From: Bacteroidota bacterium
GTDB taxonomy: Bacteria; Bacteroidota; Bacteroidia; Cytophagales; Cyclobacteriaceae
Assembly: GCA_024280115.1 (NCBI GenBank)
Contig: JAJRQT010000081.1
Span: 1-64,000, forward strand
Direction: 5' to 3'
Length of the DNA stretch: 64,000 nucleotides
The notes under the pieces are model-generated. The model was given only the letters and a program-made list of their open reading frames with translations, made no database searches and was not told the DNA's origin. Shown one piece after another: positions 17,030-25,032 of the stretch; the stretch's first letter is position 1; every line of letters begins with the position of its first letter. The position numbers were made by a program, and so were the translations under genes.

Positions 17030-18034
17030 ATGAAATTAGCAGTTGTTGGAGCCACGGGGCTTGTAGGAAGTGAGATTTTAGAAGTGCTGGAAGAACGAAA
17101 TTTCCGATACGATGAATTATTGTTGGTAGCTTCAGAACGATCACTTGGTAAAAAGATAGAATATTGTGGAACCTCTTATTCCGTTATCGGCCTTACAGAA
17201 GCAGTTGCAAAAAAACCTGATGTAGCAATATTTTCTGCAGGTGGTAGTACCTCCCTGGAGTGGGCCCCAAAATTTGCGGAAGTAGGCACGATTGTTATCG
17301 ACAATTCTTCTGCATGGAGAATGAATCCAAATAATAAATTGATCGTTCCCGAGATCAATGCAAAAGAATTGACCATTGATCATCGCGTGATTGCCAATCC
17401 TAATTGTTCTACTATTCAGATGGTTGTTCCGTTGAAACCGCTTCACGAAAAATATAAAATCAAGAGAATTGTAGTTTCTACCTATCAGTCTGTAACAGGC
17501 ACTGGAAAAGCAGCAGTTGATCAATTGAATAATGAAAGGGCTGGGAAGGATGGAGAAAAGGTATATCCTCACCAGATTGATATGAATGTATTGCCGCATA
17601 TCGATGTTTTTCTGGATAATGGATATACAAAAGAGGAAATGAAAATGGTGAATGAAACCAAGAAGATCTTCTCTGATGATTCTATTCAGGTAACAGCCAC
17701 AACGGTGCGCCTGCCGGTGATGGGCGGGCATAGTGAGTCTGTAAATATTGAGTTTGAAAATGATTTTGACCTGGATGAAGTAAAGGACATGATGGCCAAA
17801 GCCGATGGTGTGATCCTTCAGGACGATCCGGCCAACAACGTATATCCGATGCCATTGAATGCCCACAAAAAAGATGAGGTATTCGTGGGCCGGCTACGAA
17901 GGGATGAATCTCAGTCCAACACCCTGAATATGTGGATAGTGGCTGATAATCTGAGAAAAGGAGCTGCAACCAATGCCGTTCAGATAGCAGAATATATGAT
18001 GGAGCATCACCTCATTCCACTCCTTCAGGATTGA
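17030..18034 (+). CDS. asd: Aspartate-semialdehyde dehydrogenase
   Basis: 334 residues. The Rossmann start MKLAVVGATGLVGSEILEVL binds NADPH; NPNCSTIQMV carries the catalytic Cys126; RLPVMGGHSESVNIEFE and the VGRLRRDES substrate-site segment complete the enzyme. It reduces aspartyl phosphate to aspartate semialdehyde, the branch point to lysine, threonine and methionine. Full family length. It is followed after 1 base by the PG_1098-type methyltransferase gene, so the two are co-transcribed. The likely promoter is the TATCTTTG box 52 bases upstream. Confidence 0.95.
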   Translation: MKLAVVGATGLVGSEILEVLEERNFRYDELLLVASERSLGKKIEYCGTSYSVIGLTEAVAKKPDVAIFSAGGSTSLEWAPKFAEVGTIVIDNSSAWRMNPNNKLIVPEINAKELTIDHRVIANPNCSTIQMVVPLKPLHEKYKIKRIVVSTYQSVTGTGKAAVDQLNNERAGKDGEKVYPHQIDMNVLPHIDVFLDNGYTKEEMKMVNETKKIFSDDSIQVTATTVRLPVMGGHSESVNIEFENDFDLDEVKDMMAKADGVILQDDPANNVYPMPLNAHKKDEVFVGRLRRDESQSNTLNMWIVADNLRKGAATNAVQIAEYMMEHHLIPLLQD

Positions 18035-18035
18035 T

Positions 18036-19235
18036 ATGACAGAACGGCTTCTGACACCGGAAGTTCAACAATTTATAATGGATCATCAACACGATGATCC
18101 TTTTGCGCTTTCACTCAAAAGTAAAGCGCACAAAGACTTTCCTCTAAAGGAGGCAATCGAGCAAATCCATTCCCGACAAAAAGCCTTACACAAACTTCCC
18201 GGATGGGTTGCTACTGAAAATATCATTTGGCCCCCACCTGTTTCTGTTGAGCAATCTTCGTCAGAAATTACGACTGGGTTCAAATCGGAACTCATCTTTG
18301 GCACGTCCCTGGCCGACCTCACCGGCGGGATGGGTGTAGATACCGCCTCTTTTGCAAACAGGTTTGATGAAACTCATTATGTAGAACCGAACCCGGAGTT
18401 GACGGTGATCGCACGTCATAATTTTGATGAGCTGAAGAAAGACAACATCACGGTTTATAATGATACAGCTGAAGGTTTTCTACAAAAAATCCCCCGTCAT
18501 TTCGATGCCATATTTCTTGACCCATCGCGAAGGAATAAATCCAGGAAGGTATTTAAAATTGAAGATTGCACACCAAACCTTTATGAGATTGTTCCTGAAT
18601 GCCTGAAACGTACCGATCAGTTACTCATCAAACTTTCGCCATTGGTCGATTTGTCATTGGTTATCAAGGATTTTTCACCCGTTAAAATCTGGGTAGTCTC
18701 CATTCGGAATGAGGTAAAGGAGGTGCTTTGCCTCATCCAGAACGAAAAACGAAAAACATTGATCTTTGCCGTTGATCTTCAGTTTCATGGAAAAACGATG
18801 CCTGCCTTTCCGGCAGACAGGCTTTTTGGCTTTAGCAAGGAAGAAGAGGCCCGGACAGAAAATGCATTTTCGCTACCTTTAGCCTACATCTACGAACCAT
18901 CGGCAGCCATCTTAAAAACCGGTGCATTCAAGTTAGTTGGCCATCGTTTCGAGCTGAAGAAACTTCATGTCAACACCCATCTTTATACCTCTGATATTTT
19001 AGTTGAAGATTTTCCGGGGCGCATTTTTTTATTGAAAGAAGAAATCAGGCCACATAAAAAAGAGTTGACTCGGATTGTGCCTGACAAAAAAGTAAACGTA
19101 CTCACCAGAAATTACCCGCTGTCGCCCGAGCAGCTAAAAAAGAAATTCGGCCTTAAAGATGGAGGCAACAACTACCTGATCGGTACTACCCTGATGGACA
19201 GCAAAAAGGTTTTGCTGTTTTGTAAAAGGGTGTAG
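18036..19235 (+). CDS. PG_1098-type SAM methyltransferase with THUMP-like domain
   Basis: 399 residues. A helical N-terminal part (PEVQQFIMDHQHDDPFALSLKSK) precedes a Rossmann methyltransferase (about 85-230) with ADLTGGMGVDT as the SAM-binding glycine motif, HYVEPNPEL, and FDAIFLDPSRRNKSRKVF as motif IV. A ferredoxin-like plus THUMP-like C-terminal half then contains YIYEPSAAILKTGAFKLVG and ending segment DGGNNYLIGTTL. The domain order matches the Bacteroidota family typified by PG_1098, thought to modify RNA. The target is unknown. It is translationally linked to asd. Confidence 0.85.
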   Translation: MTERLLTPEVQQFIMDHQHDDPFALSLKSKAHKDFPLKEAIEQIHSRQKALHKLPGWVATENIIWPPPVSVEQSSSEITTGFKSELIFGTSLADLTGGMGVDTASFANRFDETHYVEPNPELTVIARHNFDELKKDNITVYNDTAEGFLQKIPRHFDAIFLDPSRRNKSRKVFKIEDCTPNLYEIVPECLKRTDQLLIKLSPLVDLSLVIKDFSPVKIWVVSIRNEVKEVLCLIQNEKRKTLIFAVDLQFHGKTMPAFPADRLFGFSKEEEARTENAFSLPLAYIYEPSAAILKTGAFKLVGHRFELKKLHVNTHLYTSDILVEDFPGRIFLLKEEIRPHKKELTRIVPDKKVNVLTRNYPLSPEQLKKKFGLKDGGNNYLIGTTLMDSKKVLLFCKRV

Positions 19236-19606
19236 AATTATAGGGGACCTTTTAATAGAATAGGCTAAATTATTTAACCACAGTGAACACGGAGTTTTTA
19301 CACGGAGGGCCACGGTGCGAACTCCCGGCTATATGTGTCTTAATATCAAATACAAATCAAAGCCGGGATTTGTAGTACAGGGTTAATTTCATGCCCGTCT
19401 ATGGCGAGGCATGGATTTTTGATGCTTTTTTAAACTTTGTAACCGAGGAAGACATGGATACATTTGATTGGGTGTTCGATGGAATTATGATGAATAGATG
19501 AAATCTAAAAATGAATTGTTAGGCAGCCAACAGAAAAAATATTAGCTTAGTCAATATCAAAAACTACCCGGGAGTACATTTTTAGCACAAAAGGAATCGT
19601 AACATC
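19236..19606. other. Gene-free interval with debris and one copy of a short direct repeat
   Basis: No gene. It contains the phrase AACCACAGTGAACACGGAG near 19276 followed by ACGGAGGGCCACGG, a word pattern I associate with dispersed non-coding debris in Bacteroidota genomes. It also contains CATGGATTTTTGAT at 19410-19423, repeated at 20450-20463 on the other side of the lipoprotein gene (19 of 21 bases match when extended). A terminator for the upstream gene is not evident. Confidence 0.45.
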
Positions 19607-20374
19607 ATGAAATATAAAATAGCCTTTTTCTTTCTTATTACATTTATTGGGTGTTTTGAGACTTCCAAAAAGCAACAAGCAATTAGTGAAGACAATCAAT
19701 TTTCATCGAATGAATTGACAATTGAATCACCAGAAGGATTAAGTGAAGAGGAAGTTGAATATTGGGATTTGGCATTGAGGCAAGAACTTTTTTATTCTTT
19801 GAACGCTCTTTCTGACAGCGTCTACATTTCTGACAGGACACAACTTGAAAAAATTGAAGGGGAAGATTGTACAGAAAAAAATGTCAGCTTTATTTATACA
19901 ACTGAAGAAATGAATAAAATAGAGATTCTAATAGAAAAAGGGACTTTTGATTTTAAAAAACACAATCTTAATCTTGTAGATACTGTGTTTAAAAATGTCA
20001 ATGGAGAGGAAAAGGTAGAGAGCCTAATAGTGAAAAATATTATTGACGATAGATACAGTTATGGCATTGACGGAAATATCCCAATTAGCGAAATCAAATC
20101 CTTAATTATCAAATGGAATGGAAAACCCCTGGATATTCCGGACACAATTTATTCTAACCTTTATGAACCAAATTTTTGTCGCGATCGCTCAACTGTTGAA
20201 GCATATCTTTCCGGTGGAAATAACATTTATTTATATATAAATTGCTCAGATGGAGCAGGTGGGTATTCTGTCAAATTTATATTTGATAGAGAAAAATATT
20301 TAACAAAAATTATCTCCACAAATGAAATGCCAAATGGATTTGACTTCCTTGACGGAACTGCAAAAGTTAATTGA
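19607..20374 (+). CDS. Putative lipoprotein of unknown function
   Basis: 255 residues. An N-terminal hydrophobic stretch ends in IGCFETSK (Cys16), a plausible lipobox. The mature part is acidic with no recognised domain; it has the phrase ATTEEMNKIEILIEKG-like beta/alpha alternation and a final NCSDGAGGYSVKFIFDREKYLTKI segment. It stands alone between two gene-free intervals and is bracketed by 14-bp direct repeats about 1.04 kb apart, so it may be an inserted cassette. I do not recognise the family. Confidence 0.6.
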   Translation: MKYKIAFFFLITFIGCFETSKKQQAISEDNQFSSNELTIESPEGLSEEEVEYWDLALRQELFYSLNALSDSVYISDRTQLEKIEGEDCTEKNVSFIYTTEEMNKIEILIEKGTFDFKKHNLNLVDTVFKNVNGEEKVESLIVKNIIDDRYSYGIDGNIPISEIKSLIIKWNGKPLDIPDTIYSNLYEPNFCRDRSTVEAYLSGGNNIYLYINCSDGAGGYSVKFIFDREKYLTKIISTNEMPNGFDFLDGTAKVN

Positions 20375-20569
20375 TTGAAATTATAGACAACAAGCTATTT
20401 TCTATCTAACAAAAACAAGGCTTAAACAGGATTACTCCGATGTTGAATTCATGGATTTTTGATACTATTTGACAGTATAGTTTGCTTTTGAATATAAGCC
20501 CCCAGCACGTTGTTGTAAATAGCCCTGCGCAGGGCGCCGATCAACTTTGTATAAAAAAACAATCAATCA
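20375..20569. other. Intergenic sequence with second direct-repeat copy and a GC-rich palindrome
   Basis: Contains CATGGATTTTTGAT at 20450-20463 (partner at 19410) and a perfect GCCCTGC / GCAGGGC palindrome at 20522-20535. No T-run follows the palindrome, so terminator function is doubtful. It lies just upstream of the blaI-type promoter. Confidence 0.4.
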
Positions 20570-20625
20570 TTTGCTATTAATCTTTAAAATACTACATTTG
20601 TAGAACGTTATTACTAAATGTAGAA
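20570..20625 (+). promoter_or_regulatory. BlaI-type promoter with overlapping operator
   Basis: TTTG at 20570-20573, 19 bases, then TACATTTG at 20593-20600: a perfect Bacteroidota promoter. Overlapping the -7 box is the dyad CTACA-TT-TGTAG (20592-20603), which fits the TACA/TGTA operator rule of BlaI/MecI repressors. A second, degenerate copy TACTAAATGTAGAA is at 20612-20625, one base before the start codon. Binding of the repressor here would block polymerase, giving autoregulation. Confidence 0.75.
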
Positions 20626-20626
20626 C

Positions 20627-21013
20627 ATGAATTTATCAAAGTCAGAAGAAAAGCTCATGGAGCTTATATGGAAAAATGAGAAAGTTTTTCTCAAAGAATT
20701 GATAAACCACCATCTCGAACCAAAACCGGCAAAGACCACCATTGCCACTTTACTAAAACGAATGCAGGATAAAGGGTTTGTCGGATATAAGGTTTATGGA
20801 AATTCAAGGCAATATTATCCGTTGGTAAAAAAAGCAGCGTACTTTTCAAAGCATTTGAAAGGGATTATTAATGACTACTTTGGAAGCTCTCCCCTCCAAT
20901 TCGCTTCCTTTTTTACAAAATCCAGCGATCTCTCTGTAGATGAGTTGGAAGAACTACAAAAGATTATTGATGAGGAAATGAAAAAAAAGAAAGATGATAA
21001 TTTACCTGCTTAA
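20627..21013 (+). CDS. BlaI/MecI/CopY-family transcriptional repressor
   Basis: 128 residues with the penicillinase-repressor winged helix: SKSEEKLMELIWKNEKVFLKELI, then KTTIATLLKRMQDKGFVGYKVYGNSRQYYPLV, the recognition helix and wing, and a C-terminal dimerisation helix. It would repress its own operon by binding the CTACATTTGTAG dyad in its promoter, until cleaved after signalling from the membrane peptidase encoded next. The last 20 bases overlap that gene. Target beyond the pair unknown; no beta-lactamase is nearby. Confidence 0.9.
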   Translation: MNLSKSEEKLMELIWKNEKVFLKELINHHLEPKPAKTTIATLLKRMQDKGFVGYKVYGNSRQYYPLVKKAAYFSKHLKGIINDYFGSSPLQFASFFTKSSDLSVDELEELQKIIDEEMKKKKDDNLPA

Positions 21014-22478
21014 AGCGACAATCTGCACAGTATTTTTTTTATTCATTTACCTGGTTTTTCTGGAAAAGGAAAAGATGCATCAATTCAACAGGTACTATCT
21101 TTTATTGAGCTTGGTCGCTGCATTCCTGATACCAGTAATCACCTTTGAGCAGCAGCAAATACAAGCTATTCCGATCGCAGAAGATATTTTATTTATGGAT
21201 GAGGTTCTGCCACAAGTAGAAAACCAACCTACCTTTAAGTCGTCAGAATCATCAGAAAGCTATGGGTTTGGTATCAGCATTTATCATTTGGTTTATATCG
21301 CGATAAGCGCCATTCTCTTTATCCGGTTTGTACTATTTTTACTCCTGCTCATTACCAAATCAATGAAAAACAAAACAGTTGGATTTTCAAATTCCACCTT
21401 GGTTTTGATCGAAGACAAACTGGTTCCTCATAGTTTTCTCAATTATATTTTTATAAACAAGTTCGATTTCGAGAACGGAAATATCCCAAAGGAAATATTG
21501 CTTCATGAAAAAACGCATGTCAATCAATTGCATTCGATGGATGTTTTGATTGTTGAACTGCTTATCATTTTCTTTTGGTTCAATCCGGTATTGTATTTAT
21601 ATCGAAAAGCCATTCAACTCAACCACGAATTTTTGGCAGATGAGGCAGTAATACAGTCTTCTCAAAATGTGCATACATATCAATCGTTGCTTATCTCAAG
21701 TATAAAAGCAACAAATTCTATCCCCTTTTCAAGTCAGTTTAATTTTTCGATAACCAAAAAAAGATTCATCATGATGACAAAAACCAAATCTTCTGTACGG
21801 ATCGTATCAAAGCAAATTGCTACAATCCCCGTAATTCTACTCATCATTTATTTTTTCAGCAACAGAATTCCTGTACAGGCTGAAAAACTACAAAAAGTAG
21901 AAATACAAGTCAATAATGCGACAACAGACCAGAAACCAGATAGCCTGCAACAGCAGACTCCTCCATTTTGGGCGCCGGCAACTAAAGAGGGCGCTACCGA
22001 AAAACAAATGCTTGAATACGAAGAGATCGTCAATAAATATAGAACACCCGGAAAAAGAAAGTGGGTAGATATAAGAGGGAAGATTTCTACACCGGAAAGA
22101 GAAAGGCTTGAATCTATTTTTCTTCAAATGAGTAGAGAGCAGCAACTGAAACAAAATGTAATATTCATAGAAAATATGAAACCATTTCCGAAAATCAACC
22201 CAACAAGCGAACAATTTGAGTCATGGAAAGACGGGAAAATGTATGGTGTTTGGATTGATGGGAAAAGGGCCGAAAACATCCTTCTGGAAAAGTATGATAA
22301 AAATGATTTCTCCCATGTTTTTGTTAGTGGGCTTGCTAAAAATGCGAAAAATTATGGAAAGCACTATTATCAGGTAGACCTCATGACAAATAAATACTTT
22401 GAAAATTTTAACAAGGAGTGCAAAGCTAAGGAAGGCTCATATCATATCGTTTTATACTTTAAAAAGCCTAAAGATTAA
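20994..22478 (+). CDS. BlaR1-like M56 membrane metallopeptidase
   Basis: 494 residues. Transmembrane helices at about 5-22, 34-50, 94-120, 183-203 and 276-292. The zinc motif HEKTH is at 171-175, with NHEFLADE (Glu as third ligand) further on, typical of M56/BlaR1 peptidases. The C-terminal extracytoplasmic domain of about 200 residues is not a penicillin-binding domain, so it senses something else. In the BlaR1 scheme, the activated peptidase inactivates the repressor encoded by the overlapping upstream gene. BlaI/BlaR1-type pairs are numerous in Bacteroidota and most have no known ligand. Confidence 0.88.
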   Translation: MIIYLLKATICTVFFLFIYLVFLEKEKMHQFNRYYLLLSLVAAFLIPVITFEQQQIQAIPIAEDILFMDEVLPQVENQPTFKSSESSESYGFGISIYHLVYIAISAILFIRFVLFLLLLITKSMKNKTVGFSNSTLVLIEDKLVPHSFLNYIFINKFDFENGNIPKEILLHEKTHVNQLHSMDVLIVELLIIFFWFNPVLYLYRKAIQLNHEFLADEAVIQSSQNVHTYQSLLISSIKATNSIPFSSQFNFSITKKRFIMMTKTKSSVRIVSKQIATIPVILLIIYFFSNRIPVQAEKLQKVEIQVNNATTDQKPDSLQQQTPPFWAPATKEGATEKQMLEYEEIVNKYRTPGKRKWVDIRGKISTPERERLESIFLQMSREQQLKQNVIFIENMKPFPKINPTSEQFESWKDGKMYGVWIDGKRAENILLEKYDKNDFSHVFVSGLAKNAKNYGKHYYQVDLMTNKYFENFNKECKAKEGSYHIVLYFKKPKD

Positions 22479-22584
22479 TGTGATGGCAATAACTGTGATA
22501 GAGCGATCGTAGAATATAATTTTTCTGATTTGTCATCCGGATTTTCATGGATTTAGATAAATATAATAGCCACCATCACAACAG

Positions 22585-22611
22585 GCACCTTGTATAGGTG
22601 CATTTAATTTT
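22585..22611 (+). terminator. Hairpin downstream of the M56 peptidase gene
   Basis: GCACCT / AGGTGC stem (22585-22590 with 22596-22601), 5-base loop, followed by ATTTAATTTT. It is a modest intrinsic terminator for the blaI/blaR1-type operon. Confidence 0.55.
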
Positions 22612-22624
22612 ACATAACTATATA

Positions 22625-22660
22625 CCCATAAAAAAAGAGGCCGATATCTGCCTCTTTGAA
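22625..22660 (-). terminator. Terminator of the GlsB-like gene
   Basis: AAAGAGGC / GCCTCTTT stem (22634-22641 with 22650-22657). On the minus strand it is followed by a run of T. It lies 20 bases past the stop of the GlsB-like gene and faces the convergent peptidase operon. Confidence 0.8.
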
Positions 22661-22679
22661 ACTTTGTCGGTTTGTCTGT

Positions 22680-22877
22680 TTATTTTTTAAATAAACCCAC
22701 AATAAACAACAAGACTACTGCGCCAACAACGGCAGTGACCAGTGACCCTATCAGTGAACCATCAGCCATTATGCCCAGCAAACCAGATACCCAACCACCA
22801 ATTACTCCACCGATGATACCAACAATAATGTTTCCTATCAAGCCAAAGCCACCACCTTTCATAATCAATCCTGCCAA
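22680..22877 (-). CDS. GlsB/YeaQ/YmgE-family stress-response membrane protein
   Basis: Glycine-rich small membrane protein with three hydrophobic segments (IIVGIIGGVIGGWVSGLLG, ALVTAVVGAVVLLFIVGLF region). The annotated span begins at a TTG codon. The same frame is open upstream and encodes FLWFIILGAVAGWLAGLIM, the expected N-terminal helix of the family, but it has no in-frame ATG. An ATG at 22921 (MGF...) is one base out of phase, across a run of five T. The natural gene therefore probably spans 22680-22921 with a one-base deletion or a sequencing error in that run. The family is induced by envelope or osmotic stress; exact role unknown. Confidence 0.75.
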   Translation of the reverse strand: MAGLIMKGGGFGLIGNIIVGIIGGVIGGWVSGLLGIMADGSLIGSLVTAVVGAVVLLFIVGLFKK

Positions 22878-23053
22878 CCATCCGGCAACAGCTCCAAGGA
22901 TAATAAACCATAAAAACCCATAATTATATAATTTAGATGAGTAACTAATTATTTACAATATAAAAAATACAAGAGTATAATATCACTGGATCCATCAAAA
23001 CTATAGCTTACTTCATATCCATTTTTTATCACTCGCGATATGCGAACGGCTGT

Positions 23054-23245
23054 TTAAATCAATTGCTTAGAAATAAATACTGCCAGTCCTAACAACACAG
23101 TGATAGCTCCATAATATCTCAACACGGTTAACCTGTTTTTAAAATCCAAAAACCACAATACCCACCAGGGCTTGATCATTCCCAAAACGGTGAGTGATAG
23201 AAATATCCAAAAAAGAATTTTAAGAAAAATCAGTATAAGTTCCAC
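23054..23245 (-). CDS. Small two-helix membrane protein
   Basis: 63 residues from a GTG at 23245 (MELILIFLKILFWIFLSLTVLGMIKPWWVLWFLDFKNRL...): two hydrophobic helices around a MIKPWWVLWF turn and a second helix GAITVLLGLAVFI. An in-frame TTG at 23275 would add ten residues but would overlap the divergent phosphoesterase region. Similar small proteins occur next to YfcE-like genes in Bacteroidota, from memory. No function is known. Confidence 0.55.
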   Translation of the reverse strand: MELILIFLKILFWIFLSLTVLGMIKPWWVLWFLDFKNRLTVLRYYGAITVLLGLAVFISKQLI

Positions 23246-23290
23246 AGTGCACTTAATTTCGGGTTTCAATTGCAAAAGAAAAAATTATTA

Positions 23291-23794
23291 ATGAAAATAG
23301 GCCTCCTTTCCGATACTCATTCGTTTCTGGATGAAAATATTTTTAAATATTTCAGCGAAGTGGACGAAATCTGGCATGCCGGGGATATTGGAAATATTGA
23401 AGTTGCAAATCGCCTGGAAGCTTTTAAACCATTCCGGGCCGTCTATGGAAATATCGATGGAGAACCACTGAGAACCCGATATCCTAAAGATCAAATATTT
23501 GTGATGGGTGGCGTTTCTGTTTGGATGACGCACATCGGCGGTTATCCTCCAAGATATAATTCCCGAACTAAAAACAATATTATGAAATGGAATCCAAAGC
23601 TTTTTGTTTGCGGACATTCACACATCCTGAAAATAATGCCTGATCCAAAACGTCGTGGTTCAATTTGTATAAATCCCGGAGCGGCGGGAAAGTATGGATT
23701 ACATCATGAAAAAACTGTGGTGAGATTTGAATTGAAAGCTGCCAGAATTCAAAACCTTGAAGTCATCAAGCTTGGAAAAAGGGCAAAAATTTAG
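23291..23794 (+). CDS. Metallophosphoesterase, YfcE/MJ0936 family
   Basis: 167 residues from the ATG at 23291 (MKIGLLSDTHSFLD); a TTG at 23270 is in frame but would add an unlikely MQKKKLL. The five metallophosphoesterase blocks are visible: GLLSDTH, WHAGDIGN, AVYGNIDG, MTHIGG and FVCGHSH. The last residues NPGAAGKYGLHHEKTVVRFEL match the family. Such enzymes hydrolyse small phosphodiesters with two metal ions; the physiological substrate is unknown. It diverges from the small membrane protein gene. Confidence 0.88.
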   Translation: MKIGLLSDTHSFLDENIFKYFSEVDEIWHAGDIGNIEVANRLEAFKPFRAVYGNIDGEPLRTRYPKDQIFVMGGVSVWMTHIGGYPPRYNSRTKNNIMKWNPKLFVCGHSHILKIMPDPKRRGSICINPGAAGKYGLHHEKTVVRFELKAARIQNLEVIKLGKRAKI

Positions 23795-23830
23795 GCCCGC
23801 TTTTATATCTTGAAACTTGATTTGTAGTTC

Positions 23831-24193
23831 CTATTCAGCCGCTTTGCTGTCTTCCTTTTTAGCTTTTGGTTCAACTTCTTTTTTTGCTTTTGGAGTAGTT
23901 TTTTTTGCTGTAGCTTTTTTTGGAGCAGCTTTCTTTTCTTCCTTTACCTCAGGAACGGCTACTTCAGCTTCTGGAGTTTTAACTACTTCCTCAACCGCCC
24001 TGGGCGCTTCTTTTGTCGCCGCTTCTTTTTTTACCGCAGGCTTAGCTTTTTTATTGGCAAATTCTTCTTTAATCTGCTCAATATCTACATTTTTTATAAC
24101 AGGTTTAGCGGTCAACCTTTTGATTGAACTAATTCTTTTTTTAGAAACAGTCCTATTTCTTAATGCTTTTCTTACGAGTCTGGTACTTGCCAT
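23831..24193 (-). CDS. Lysine/alanine/proline-rich basic protein, histone-H1-like tail
   Basis: 120 residues. A conserved-looking basic N-terminus (MASTRLVRKALRNRTVSKKRISSIKRLTAKPVIKNVD, about 1-37) precedes a helical IEQIKEEFANKK segment. The last 65 residues are low complexity, with KKAAPKKATAKKTTPKAKKE repeats like histone H1 tails. No membrane segment. Its basic character suggests nucleic-acid binding, perhaps nucleoid or ribosome-associated, but this is inference. Similar proteins occur in Cytophagales. Confidence 0.7.
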   Translation of the reverse strand: MASTRLVRKALRNRTVSKKRISSIKRLTAKPVIKNVDIEQIKEEFANKKAKPAVKKEAATKEAPRAVEEVVKTPEAEVAVPEVKEEKKAAPKKATAKKTTPKAKKEVEPKAKKEDSKAAE

Positions 24194-24363
24194 TTTTTAC
24201 TTCAATTTCAAACGAGCGGCAAAGATATAATTTTTAATCAGCATTCTGAAACATTTCATAACTAATATGTGAGTAATATTTATTGCCTGTATAAAATATC
24301 TGATAAATTCAGCGTTAAAAGAATAATTCTCGATAAATTTGACAATTATTTGAGAAAACACCG

Positions 24364-25032
24364 GTGAAAAAAACAGTATTAATAATTTTTTTATTATCAA
24401 CTCTTTTTATGGAGTCAAATGCCCAGTTTTCAATTGGGTTGCAGGGAGGGAGTAATCTTTCCGAAATGGATTTCACAAATAATCCGGAGTATAGATTTAC
24501 AGAAGTTAATTATAGTCAGGGATTTATAGGCGGCTTGTTGATTCAGTATCTCAATGAAAAACATGCTGGAGTGCAGGCAGAACTTAACTACACACAGCGA
24601 GGTTGGATTGAAATGGATACCATTGCGGACAATAATTTGAAATTTAAAAACCGTGTAAATTATCTGGAACTGCCTATTCTGACTCATGTAAATATTGGCG
24701 GAGGGAACTTTAGAATGATGTTTAACCTGGGGCCATATATAGCATATGCTTTAAATGCTAAAGAGAGCGTAACAGATCTGAATAATGGCGCGGAGGAAAG
24801 TAAAGATATTACCTTCAATAAAGATGAGCACAACAGGTTTGACTTTGGGTTGCTGGCTGGAGGTGGATTTGAATATAGAATGTCATTTGGAAAGCTGGCC
24901 GCGGAATTTAGATATACAATTGGATTGGGGAATTTGAGTAAGATAAAATCACAGGAATCAGAAGTATCACAATTCCGGGTGTTGGCTCTTTTGGTCCGTT
25001 ATACAATTCCGTTGAGCAAGCCCCCTGATTAA
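24364..25032 (+). CDS. PorT-family outer-membrane beta-barrel protein
   Basis: 222 residues from a GTG start. A signal peptide ends at SNAQ (residue 21), then alternating beta strands of the OMP_b-brl_2 type (FSIGLQGGSNLSEMDF, GFIGGLLIQYL, AGVQAELNYTQRGW, YLELPILTHVN, FGLLAGGGFEYRM, AEFRYTIGLGNL) and an aromatic-ended last strand (LALLVRYTIPL). This is the eight-strand barrel family that includes T9SS PorT, but most members are generic porin-like proteins. It converges with hemW, the ends overlapping by 4 bases. Confidence 0.8.
   Translation: MKKTVLIIFLLSTLFMESNAQFSIGLQGGSNLSEMDFTNNPEYRFTEVNYSQGFIGGLLIQYLNEKHAGVQAELNYTQRGWIEMDTIADNNLKFKNRVNYLELPILTHVNIGGGNFRMMFNLGPYIAYALNAKESVTDLNNGAEESKDITFNKDEHNRFDFGLLAGGGFEYRMSFGKLAAEFRYTIGLGNLSKIKSQESEVSQFRVLALLVRYTIPLSKPPD

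Noticed and set aside
17141-17866. Long open frame antisense to asd (241 codons)
   Set aside because: It lies wholly opposite asd, which is a complete, recognisable enzyme; the antisense product has no family features and reflects codon bias.
19515-19532. GTTAGGC word resembling an integron attC core site near the lipoprotein gene
   Set aside because: No matching second core or conserved stem could be found downstream of the gene, and no integrase is in the window.
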